Shown: piece by piece, positions 1 to 5,079 of the stretch
Layout: every line of letters starts with the position of its first letter
How positions within the stretch are numbered: position 1 is the stretch's first letter
Assembly (NCBI GenBank): GCA_036496265.1
Contig: DASXLL010000215.1
Location: forward strand, 1-5,079
DNA length: 5,079 nucleotides
DNA from: CAYLLN01 sp036496265
GTDB lineage: Bacteria > Planctomycetota > Planctomycetia > Pirellulales > Pirellulaceae
Direction: 5' to 3'
Program-made: the position numbers and the translations under genes
Notes under the pieces: generated by a model
What the model was told of the DNA's origin: nothing
Seen by the model: only the letters and a program-made list of their open reading frames with translations
Database searches by the model: none

Positions 1-668
1 CATTCGCGGGGCAATTGGTTCGCCACGGCAAACGCTAATTGCTCCAACTCGATCGCCAGATCGACGCCGATCGTCTGCACCTGCTTGGGAAGATTCAGCG
101 TGACGGGCGCGAAATTAAGGATGCCTTCAATGCCGGCGGCGACAAGCGCGTCGGCGACTTTCTGAGCGGCGACCGCAGGTACGGCGATAACCGCCATCCG
201 AATGCGGCGGTCTTTCGCGATTTGCTGCACGCGGTCAAGATCAAAAATCTCAATACCCTCGACCGATTTGCCGATCTTGGCCGGGTCGGTATCAAATGCG
301 GCGACGATCTCAAACCCCTGCTGGGAAAAGCCGCGATAACCCATTAGGGCTCGCCCAAGATTGCCGAGGCCCACGATTGCCAACGGCCACGGTTGCTTCG
401 TGCCCAGGATGCCTTTGATGGCATCGATTAACTCGCTGCAACGATAACCGATGCCCGGGTAGCCAAATTGCCCAAAATAAGCCAGGTCTTTTCGGACCTG
501 GGCGTCGGTAAATCCGAGAACCCGGCCGAGTTGCGTCGAGCTGGTCGTTTCATGACCGTCGCGGATCAGGTGCTGCAACTCGCGGAGATAAAGGCTGAGC
601 CGGCTGACGACGGCCTTGGGCACCTGGAGCTCAGCAGGCGTTTCGTCATCCTTATTGCTGTCACTCAT
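1..668 (-). CDS. rex: Redox-sensing transcriptional repressor Rex (3' end at window edge)
   Basis: Rex is a cytoplasmic DNA-binding repressor that senses the NADH/NAD+ ratio and releases its operators when NADH rises, typically freeing fermentation and respiration genes. Reading from 668 leftward gives 222 codons. Residues about 16-75 are the winged-helix DNA-binding domain, with the Rex signature VRKDLAYFGQFG followed by GIGY. Residues 96-105 (LAIVGLGNLG) are the Rossmann GxGxxG dinucleotide loop. FDTDPAKIG at 125-133 follows the second beta strand, where family members contact the adenosine ribose. NFAPV at 185-189 is a typical C-terminal Rex motif. The ATG start is well bounded because a TAA stop lies immediately upstream in the same frame; no clear Shine-Dalgarno site precedes it. 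The last full codon is at 5-3, and the window ends with TG, so the next codon is TGN. Rex proteins are usually about 205-225 residues, so TGA here is plausible but unproven. A 251-bp gap separates it from the upstream gene, suggesting its own promoter. The identification is very secure. Confidence 0.96.
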   Translation of the reverse strand, partial: MSDSNKDDETPAELQVPKAVVSRLSLYLRELQHLIRDGHETTSSTQLGRVLGFTDAQVRKDLAYFGQFGYPGIGYRCSELIDAIKGILGTKQPWPLAIVGLGNLGRALMGYRGFSQQGFEIVAAFDTDPAKIGKSVEGIEIFDLDRVQQIAKDRRIRMAVIAVPAVAAQKVADALVAAGIEGILNFAPVTLNLPKQVQTIGVDLAIELEQLAFAVANQLPRE

Positions 669-722
669 TTAAGGCTCAAAATCCGAGCTAAGGACCCGGA
701 ATCGGGCCGAATCGAAGGATTT

Positions 723-751
723 ACTGTAAACAGCGAGTATGAGAGGGGCAA
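723..751 (-). promoter_or_regulatory. Candidate sigma70-type promoter for rex
   Basis: Read on the minus strand, a TTGCCC box (751-746) is followed after exactly 17 bp by TACAGT (728-723). Each matches the sigma70 consensus at four of six positions. Transcription would start near 716, giving a leader of about 48 nt before the rex ATG at 668. An 11-bp palindrome, TTTAC-T-GTAAA (720-730), overlaps the -10 box and could be an operator. It does not resemble the TTGTGA...TCACAA Rex box, so Rex autoregulation is not supported. Prediction by eye only. Confidence 0.4.
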
Positions 752-858
752 GGAAGAGGACTACCCAAGAATTCGCTCTGCATTGGCAAATCCATCGACT
801 AATGCCGCTCGTGGTCAGTTCCTACCGCAAGATTCAAGCAAAAGTGCGAATCAACGCT

Positions 859-877
859 GTCCGCTTCATTCGCGGAC
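859..877 (-). terminator. Weak stem-loop after the HEAT-repeat gene
   Basis: On the minus strand, 43 nt past the HEAT gene stop codon, GTCCGC (877-872) and GCGGAC (864-859) form a perfect 6-bp GC-rich stem around a 7-nt loop. The only following U-tract is four T residues (843-840), about 15 nt downstream, so this is not a canonical intrinsic terminator. It may end the oxidoreductase-HEAT transcript or protect its 3' end. It could also be chance. Confidence 0.25.
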
Positions 878-919
878 GACGGCTCTTAATTGCCTAATCC
901 TGAGGTTCGACCCCCGCAG

Positions 920-2800
920 TCACTTCCCCGATCCCACCTGCGCCAGCAGCTTCCGCACTTCGTCGCTTTTCGGCAGCTTTTGGGCGATTGCCTCGGCCGC
1001 CTCCTTCGCGTCCCCTTTCAGCTCCGGCATCTGCGCCGCTTTGACTGCCAGTCGCAGCATTTCCACGCTCGGATATTGCTTCAGCACGACCAGCACCAGC
1101 TTCTGCTCTTCGGGCTTACGCGTCGCCTCGAGTGCGTTCTTACACATTTCCACGCGTTGAGGCTCAGTCATCGTCATTTGTCGTGCAACTCGAACGTATC
1201 CACGAATCGACCGGCCCTGATACTTGTTATCGCTCCGCTTGGCGAGCTCCAAAAGCACCGGCCCTGCATCCGGCGTCATCCACTTGCCGAGCAACTCGCT
1301 GCTGGCATCTTGCAGCGTCGCATCCGGGCTTTTTCCTGCCGCACCGACCGCCGCCAGGGCCTTAGTTCCGCCGACCGCGGCTAAGATATCGAGCAGCACG
1401 ACCTTCGTATTCACGGGCGCTTTATCCACCGCGGCGGCGATCTCACCCGCACACGCCTCGCGATCCGGCATTCGCACGGCCGCCGTTTTCAACGCCAATT
1501 GAGCAGTTGGCGCCAGCTCCGGGTCTTTCTGTGCAGTCACTTGATTGATCAATACCGACAAGTACTTATCCGGCACGATATTGCCCAAGGCCGTCAGGGC
1601 CGCGCTCTTTACCGCTCGATCCGAGCTGTTCAAAGCCTTGAGCAACTCCTGCGTGGCATCGATCCGGCGTTGCCCAACGACTTCAATTAGCACCGGATAC
1701 GTCTTGCCTTCCGCTTTCGACAAGCGCGAGACCAAATCTTTATCGACTGGCTGTCCCGGTAGTTCCACCAGCGCTTCTTTGGCCGCTTTCGCGATCTCCG
1801 CATCGCCTTCCGCCGCCGATTCAAGTAGCGGCGCAACGCACGTCGCGTTGCCAATGCGCCCCACAGCATCAATCGCCGCTAGCCGCACCTGCTTATGTCC
1901 CTTCGCCGCCGCCCGCAGCACCGCCAGCAAATCGACCGTCTCCTTACGATCGGCCATCGCGCTAATGACCAGCGCCGCCCGCTCGGGGAACAATTTCTCC
2001 AGCTCCGCCGCGAGCGCCTTATCGACTTCACCACCTTGAAACTCTCTCGCCGTGCCGAGCGAAATCTGAAATAGCCCCTCATCATTCGACTTGAGCAAAT
2101 CGACCAAGAGCGGAATGCCATCCGCCTTGCGGGCGAGAATCGCCCCTCGCGTCGCCTCCAGCATCCGCGGCCGCGGCACTTCCGCCTTGCGGACCTCGTC
2201 GTAGATTTTCGCCGCCTCAGCCGCATTGCCACCGGCCAATAATTTCTCGGCGCAGAGAATACATCCCTCCGCCGCCCCATTCCGCACCTGCATCGAGCCG
2301 CCAGCCAGCGCTTTTCGGACCGGCGCAGCCGCCGCCGCATTTCCAACATGCCCGAGCGCCACTGCCGCGGCCGTGGCAACATCCTCATCCTTGTCCTCCA
2401 AACGCTTGGCGAGCAAATCAACCGCTTTCGCATCACCACGCACACCAATCGAGTTAATCACCCCGACGAGCAAGTTACCCTGCAACGATTCAGTCGCCTT
2501 CCGCAGCGCCTCATTCGACACATCCCCCGGAATCGCCTCCAGCGCAATCCGTGCCCACGATGCAAGATGCTCATTCGCCAGCAATTTCGCCAACTCCGGC
2601 ACCGCGGCGTCCGAGCCATACACACTCAAATACTTGCACGCGATCGCCTTCTCCGCCTCCGGCTTATCCGACTGCAGGATGGCAATCAAATCCGCCTCTT
2701 TCTTCGGCGTTGGCTTTTCGAATTGTGCCACCGCCGCCGACGTAATAATCGCAATGAACGCAAACATCATAGTTCCGCTGAAATATTTTCGTGTATTCAT
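920..2800 (-). CDS. Exported HEAT-repeat alpha-solenoid protein
   Basis: The predicted protein has 626 residues. Residues 1-25 are a Sec signal peptide: basic MNTRKY, a hydrophobic core from about 10 to 22, and an AVA|Q cleavage site at 25/26, so it should act in the periplasm or outside the cell. The mature part is almost wholly short amphipathic helix pairs typical of HEAT repeats. The clearest are about 122-153 (KAVDLLAKRLEDKDEDVATA then ALGHVGN), 303-345 (QVRLAAIDAVGRIGN) and 380-408 (RAVKSAALTALGNI). A region near 188-206 (NAAEAAKIYDEVRKAE) looks more TPR-like. No catalytic motif is visible. HEAT solenoids generally serve as protein-binding scaffolds, so a partner is expected; the Tat-exported oxidoreductase gene 60 bp upstream on the same strand is an obvious candidate, by inference only. 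A CxxC (C180-C183) is the only close cysteine pair. M1 is chosen because it supplies the basic n-region; M11 and M12 would cut into the signal peptide. No strong Shine-Dalgarno site precedes it. Fold class is confident; function is unknown. Confidence 0.85.
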   Translation of the reverse strand: MNTRKYFSGTMMFAFIAIITSAAVAQFEKPTPKKEADLIAILQSDKPEAEKAIACKYLSVYGSDAAVPELAKLLANEHLASWARIALEAIPGDVSNEALRKATESLQGNLLVGVINSIGVRGDAKAVDLLAKRLEDKDEDVATAAAVALGHVGNAAAAAPVRKALAGGSMQVRNGAAEGCILCAEKLLAGGNAAEAAKIYDEVRKAEVPRPRMLEATRGAILARKADGIPLLVDLLKSNDEGLFQISLGTAREFQGGEVDKALAAELEKLFPERAALVISAMADRKETVDLLAVLRAAAKGHKQVRLAAIDAVGRIGNATCVAPLLESAAEGDAEIAKAAKEALVELPGQPVDKDLVSRLSKAEGKTYPVLIEVVGQRRIDATQELLKALNSSDRAVKSAALTALGNIVPDKYLSVLINQVTAQKDPELAPTAQLALKTAAVRMPDREACAGEIAAAVDKAPVNTKVVLLDILAAVGGTKALAAVGAAGKSPDATLQDASSELLGKWMTPDAGPVLLELAKRSDNKYQGRSIRGYVRVARQMTMTEPQRVEMCKNALEATRKPEEQKLVLVVLKQYPSVEMLRLAVKAAQMPELKGDAKEAAEAIAQKLPKSDEVRKLLAQVGSGK

Positions 2801-2822
2801 AAAACCCGATCTTTCATCTCAC

Positions 2823-2857
2823 TGACAACTGACAAATGACAAATGACAAATGACAAT
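2823..2857. repeat. Five tandem copies of a 7-bp repeat
   Basis: Five head-to-tail heptamers fill 35 of the 60 bp between the oxidoreductase and HEAT genes. On the plus strand the units are TGACAAC, TGACAAA three times, and TGACAAT, so only the seventh base varies. The array begins 3 nt after the oxidoreductase stop codon on the transcribed strand, where it reads as TTTGTCA units, and ends 22 nt before the HEAT start. Short tandem heptanucleotide repeats in intergenic DNA are well known from cyanobacteria and some other bacteria, and copy number typically varies by slippage. Confidence 0.95.
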
Positions 2858-2860
2858 CAG

Positions 2861-4174
2861 CTACAGCCTCCACGTCTCTCTCAGCGCCTCCGACCGCAGC
2901 CGGTTCGCCTGCTCATCGCCGATAAACTCATTCTTCACGATGTCGTATTTGATCTGCCGATTGAAAAACAGCGCGATATTCGCAGCGTGGCAGGCGATGT
3001 GAGCATTGCAAGCCGCTTCCGCATTCCCTTTGGGCTTACCGCGCGTCTTCACATTGTCGAGGAAGTCGCGAACGTGGAATGTCGCCGGATAGCCGCCAAT
3101 TTCCTCGACCGATCGTCCGGCCAGAAGCTCCGGCGAGCTGAGCACGATCTTGCCGCTGTCGCCCGCTTCCACCCAACCCGTCTCCCCTTCGAACCGTACC
3201 GGACATGATCCCAGCGGAATCCAGTCCGTCTCGCGGAAGATCAGCTCCACGCCGCTTTGATATTTGCAGACGATTTTTCCATCGGCTGGCGGATTGTATT
3301 CGATCGGCGGCGGGCAATCATCGACGGCCCACTGGCACAAATCGACGCAGTGTGAGCCCCATTCGAGTACGCCGCCGCCCAAATTTTGCCGGCTCTCAAA
3401 GCCGCCGATCATGCCCCCGCCCTTCTCGAAATTAAAGCCATCCAGCAGCTTCGCGTTGTACGGCCGCCAGGCCGCCGGCCCAAGATACATGTCCCAATCG
3501 ACAACGTTTTTCTCCGGTTCCGGCTCCGCAGGAAACCAGCCGCTGATGAGCGCCTGCATTCCGCGCGGATGAGCATAAACCCTTTTAAGCTTGCCGAGCC
3601 GCCCCTCGCGAGCCAGCTCGCAGGCAAACGCAAAATGCGGCAAATTCCGCCGCTGCGTGCCGACTTGAAACACGCGTCCCGTCCGCTTCATCACATCACG
3701 CAGGATCAAGCTCTGCGCGATGTTCTTCGTACACGGCTTCTCGCAATACATGTCCTTCCCGGCCTTGGCCGCCTGCATCGCCATCGTCGCGTGCCAGTTC
3801 GGTCCCGTCGCGATCAATACGGCATCGATATCGCCCCGATCGAGCAGCTCGCGAAAGTCGCGGAACATCAGGCAGCTCTGATTGCCATACAGCTCATCCG
3901 CCCGTTTCTTCACGGCAATCCGCCGCTGCTCCTTCACATCGCATACGGCCGCGAACTGCACGTCCTTCTGCTCGAGGAAGCAGCCCAGGTCGTAAGTCCC
4001 GCGATTGCCGATACCGATTCCGCCGACGATAACCCGCTCGCTCGGCGCGACCTGCCCATCGCGGCCAATCGCCGACGCCGGAATAAACGTCGGTGCCGTC
4101 GCCGCCGCTGCGGCGGCACCCAGCGCGCTCTTCAAAAACTTCCGCCGCCCAAGGGTTCTCGATGTGGATTGCAT
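2861..4174 (-). CDS. Tat-exported Gfo/Idh/MocA-family oxidoreductase
   Basis: The protein has 437 residues and is a predicted NAD(P)-dependent oxidoreductase of the family that includes glucose-fructose oxidoreductase and inositol dehydrogenase. Residues 9-15 (GRRKFLK) form a twin-arginine motif. An Ala-rich hydrophobic stretch (17-27) follows, with possible cleavage near ASA at 33-35, so the enzyme is probably exported folded with its cofactor. The Rossmann domain covers about 46-165: GIGIGNRG at 52-59 binds dinucleotide, D79 in CDV is placed to bind ribose, ATGPNWHA at 122-129 follows, and EKP at 145-147 is the family signature with its lysine. In the C-terminal domain, WGSHCVD (272-278) holds the expected catalytic His (H275). 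The substrate, probably a sugar or polyol, cannot be told. I chose ATG 4174 over the in-frame ATG at 4234 because GGGAGG lies 5 nt upstream and the Tat signal then starts properly. It is likely the first gene of an operon with the HEAT gene. Planctomycete genomes carry many such paralogues. The family is secure; the specific reaction is unknown. Confidence 0.93.
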   Translation of the reverse strand: MQSTSRTLGRRKFLKSALGAAAAAATAPTFIPASAIGRDGQVAPSERVIVGGIGIGNRGTYDLGCFLEQKDVQFAAVCDVKEQRRIAVKKRADELYGNQSCLMFRDFRELLDRGDIDAVLIATGPNWHATMAMQAAKAGKDMYCEKPCTKNIAQSLILRDVMKRTGRVFQVGTQRRNLPHFAFACELAREGRLGKLKRVYAHPRGMQALISGWFPAEPEPEKNVVDWDMYLGPAAWRPYNAKLLDGFNFEKGGGMIGGFESRQNLGGGVLEWGSHCVDLCQWAVDDCPPPIEYNPPADGKIVCKYQSGVELIFRETDWIPLGSCPVRFEGETGWVEAGDSGKIVLSSPELLAGRSVEEIGGYPATFHVRDFLDNVKTRGKPKGNAEAACNAHIACHAANIALFFNRQIKYDIVKNEFIGDEQANRLRSEALRETWRL

Positions 4175-4179
4175 TACCG

Positions 4180-4185
4180 CCTCCC
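4180..4185 (-). promoter_or_regulatory. Shine-Dalgarno site that fixes the oxidoreductase start
   Basis: On the minus strand GGGAGG (4185-4180) sits 5 nt before the ATG at 4174-4172. This strong match decides for this start over the in-frame ATG 20 codons upstream at 4234, which would put extra non-signal residues before the Tat motif and would lie upstream of the candidate -10 box. Confidence 0.8.
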
Positions 4186-4204
4186 GTAGTTGCTGAATGC
4201 CGCA

Positions 4205-4233
4205 AGCATAGCGTTTCCCAGAGCGCCGTTCCA
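4205..4233 (-). promoter_or_regulatory. Candidate leftward promoter for the oxidoreductase-HEAT operon
   Basis: On the minus strand TATGCT (4210-4205) is a reasonable -10 box, with TGGAAC (4233-4228) 17 bp upstream as a poor -35. Transcription would start near 4198, about 24 nt before the ATG at 4174, leaving room for the Shine-Dalgarno site. The -10 box lies in the left arm of a 10-bp inverted repeat whose right arm gives the S9 gene the same box. The weak -35 suggests an activator or a different sigma factor. Confidence 0.4.
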
Positions 4234-4243
4234 CATGCCACGG

Positions 4244-4272
4244 CGAACGGGAAGCGTTACCCTCCCGGTTCG
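4244..4272. repeat. Imperfect inverted repeat, possible shared operator
   Basis: CGAACGGGA (4244-4252) pairs with TCCCGGTTCG (4263-4272) except for one extra base, leaving a 10-nt centre. It sits near the midpoint of the divergent region, between the two -10 boxes, and its right arm touches the candidate -35 of the S9 gene. It could be a regulator site. In GC-rich DNA a match of this size can also be chance. Confidence 0.3.
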
Positions 4273-4297
4273 GTTCCCCGGTGGAAGCCGCTATGCT
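4269..4297 (+). promoter_or_regulatory. Candidate rightward promoter for the S9 peptidase gene
   Basis: TATGCT (4292-4297) is a plausible -10 box, preceded after 17 bp by TTCGGT (4269-4274), a weak -35. Transcription would start near 4304, giving a leader of about 28 nt that contains the Shine-Dalgarno site at 4320-4324. The -10 box is in the right arm of the 10-bp inverted repeat. Confidence 0.4.
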
Positions 4298-4319
4298 TTA
4301 CGCACTTGCTCGCAACCTT

Positions 4320-4324
4320 GGGAG
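4320..4324 (+). promoter_or_regulatory. Shine-Dalgarno site of the S9 peptidase gene
   Basis: GGGAG ends 7 nt before the ATG at 4332, a near-ideal spacing. It supports this start over the in-frame ATG at 4344 (M5), which would lose the positively charged start of the signal peptide. Confidence 0.75.
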
Positions 4325-4331
4325 ATGCATC

Positions 4332-5079
4332 ATGCGAAACGGTATGTCACTAGTCGTGGCCGTCAGCACCTTTGTGATTGGTCTCGGTTTCATTTCCACC
4401 GCTTGCGCCCAGGAAAATCCTCAACCAAAGTCGCTCCCGCCCAACCTTCTCTCCGAGCCCCATCCCTTTGGCGTCCACGACATGGTCCGCATGGAACGCG
4501 TCGGCACTCCGCTCCCCTCCCCCAACGGCAAGTGGATCGTTTTCTCGGTCCGCGCATGGGACGCCGAAGCCAATAAGGCATCCACGAATCTCTGGCTCGT
4601 ATCTACCGACGGCGGAGCGCCCCGGCAGCTCACTTCCGCCAAATACAAATCGGATAACTCGCCCGCCTGGTCCCCCGACAGCCACACGGTTGCGTTCATT
4701 TCCAATCGTTCCGGCTCGTCGCAAATTTGGACCATCGCCACGGATGGCGGCGAAGCTTCGCAGCTCACGACATTCCCCGTCGATGCCGAGAACTTCCGCT
4801 GGAGTCCCACCGGCTCATTTCTGGCCTTCTCCGCCGAAGTCTATCCCGACGCCGACATGAAAACGACCGCCGAGCGCGACAAGGCCAAGGCCGACAACCC
4901 GGTTAAGGCGACAAAATTCAACCGACTCTTCATCCGCCACTGGGACGCCTGGGAAGACGGCAAACGCAGTCACATTTTCGTTCTGCCGGTGAAAGAAGAT
5001 AAGTCCAAAGGTTGGCAAACCGCCGGCGAACCACGCGATCTCATGAAGGGCATCGATGCCGATTGTCCGACGAAACCAT
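4332..5079 (+). CDS. S9-family serine peptidase, N-terminal beta-propeller part (truncated by window end)
   Basis: The first 249 codons of a longer gene are present and the frame is still open at the right edge. Residues 1-26 are a Sec signal peptide (MRNG, hydrophobic core about 7-21, ACA|Q at 26/27), so the enzyme is exported. The mature part shows TolB/WD40-like propeller blades: LPSPNGKWIVFSV (61-73) with NLWLVSTDGG (86-95), then PAWSPDSHTVAFISNR (111-126) with IWTIATDGG (132-140), and FRWSPTGSFLAFSA (155-168). RLFIRHWDAWEDGKRSHIF (198-216) is typical of the dipeptidyl-peptidase/acylaminoacyl-peptidase branch of family S9, whose propeller gates access to a C-terminal alpha/beta hydrolase domain. 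Full proteins are usually about 650-700 residues, so the Ser-Asp-His triad should lie in the missing part and its intactness cannot be judged. The likely role is cleavage of short peptides in the periplasm. The gene is divergent from the oxidoreductase and may share regulation through the repeats in 4175-4331. Confidence 0.88.
   Translation, partial: MRNGMSLVVAVSTFVIGLGFISTACAQENPQPKSLPPNLLSEPHPFGVHDMVRMERVGTPLPSPNGKWIVFSVRAWDAEANKASTNLWLVSTDGGAPRQLTSAKYKSDNSPAWSPDSHTVAFISNRSGSSQIWTIATDGGEASQLTTFPVDAENFRWSPTGSFLAFSAEVYPDADMKTTAERDKAKADNPVKATKFNRLFIRHWDAWEDGKRSHIFVLPVKEDKSKGWQTAGEPRDLMKGIDADCPTKP

Larger units (their letters stand above)
669..919. other. Intergenic region between rex and the HEAT-repeat gene
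   Basis: This 251-bp stretch carries no credible gene. Plus-strand open frames crossing it have no recognisable protein and run antisense into rex or the HEAT gene. Apart from the candidate rex promoter (723-751) and a small stem-loop (859-877) after the HEAT gene stop codon, I see nothing. No tRNA-like, riboswitch-like or insertion-sequence features are visible. Confidence 0.6.
4204..4298. repeat. Perfect 10-bp inverted repeat across the divergent promoter region
   Basis: The arm AAGCATAGCG (4204-4213) is the exact reverse complement of CGCTATGCTT (4289-4298). The arms are 75 bp apart and lie nearly the same distance from the two divergent start codons: 29 nt from the oxidoreductase ATG and 33 nt from the S9 peptidase ATG. 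Each arm presents TATGCT to its own gene at a promoter-like distance. The repeat is thus best read as two copies of one promoter or binding motif rather than a hairpin. Confidence 0.7.

Noticed and set aside
468..1160. Plus-strand open frame of 230 codons spanning the rex-HEAT gap
   Set aside because: It is antisense to rex and to the HEAT gene 3' end and shows no protein-family signal.
1879..2448. Minus-strand open frame of 189 codons inside the HEAT gene
   Set aside because: It is an out-of-frame, extremely Arg-rich shadow of the HEAT repeats.
2226..2825. Plus-strand open frame of 199 codons opposite the HEAT gene, plus a second one at 2348-2839
   Set aside because: Both are shadows of the low-stop antisense frames of an Ala-rich gene, with no domain, and run out of the coding region only through the heptamer repeat.
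2823..2857. CRISPR array
   Set aside because: The units are 7 bp, directly adjacent and without spacers, so this is a simple tandem repeat.
3386..4189. Plus-strand open frame of 267 codons opposite the oxidoreductase
   Set aside because: It is antisense to a clearly conserved enzyme gene, is rich in Arg, Pro and Leu from complementary codon bias, and has no recognisable domain.
4175..4234. A longer oxidoreductase starting at the in-frame ATG at 4234 (457 residues)
   Set aside because: The extra 20 residues do not fit a Tat signal, the codons overlap the candidate promoter, and a strong GGGAGG site 5 nt before ATG 4174 fits the shorter form.
4395..4409. Lipoprotein signal (lipobox) at Cys25 of the S9 peptidase
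   Set aside because: The residues before the Cys are Ser-Thr-Ala, lacking the Leu/Val/Ile normally found at -3; ACA followed by Gln is a better ordinary signal peptidase site.

Overview
The window looks like chromosomal DNA of a planctomycete, probably from the Pirellulales or a relative. This is an inference from gene content: a Tat-exported Gfo/Idh/MocA oxidoreductase, a secreted HEAT-repeat protein, a secreted S9 peptidase, a moderately high GC content and uneven use of Shine-Dalgarno sites. No rRNA or other taxonomic marker is present to confirm it.

Layout, left to right. (1) 1-668, minus strand: rex, the NADH/NAD+-sensing transcriptional repressor. It is complete at its N-terminus and ends at or within a codon or so of the window edge. 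(2) 669-919: a 251-bp gap holding a plausible rex promoter and a weak stem-loop just after the next gene. (3) 920-2800, minus strand: a 626-residue exported alpha-solenoid protein made of HEAT-like repeats. (4) 2801-2860: a 60-bp gap, of which 35 bp are five tandem copies of a 7-bp unit. (5) 2861-4174, minus strand: a 437-residue Tat-exported Gfo/Idh/MocA-family oxidoreductase. (6) 4175-4331: a 157-bp divergent promoter region with a strikingly symmetric architecture. (7) 4332 to the right edge, plus strand: the signal peptide and N-terminal beta-propeller part of an S9-family serine peptidase. Its catalytic domain lies outside the window.

The oxidoreductase and HEAT genes are co-directional, only 60 bp apart, and probably form one transcription unit read leftward from the divergent region. 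The S9 peptidase is read rightward from the same region. Three neighbouring genes thus encode exported proteins. The pairing of a presumably cofactor-loaded periplasmic oxidoreductase with a repeat-scaffold protein suggests a shared envelope role, but the substrate cannot be read from the sequence. rex is probably an independent unit with its own promoter.

I found no CRISPR array, mobile element, tRNA, rRNA or defence system. The most notable non-coding signals are a perfect 10-bp inverted repeat that places an identical -10-like box in front of each divergent gene, and the heptanucleotide repeat between the two operon genes. Nothing here amounts to an obviously new biological system.
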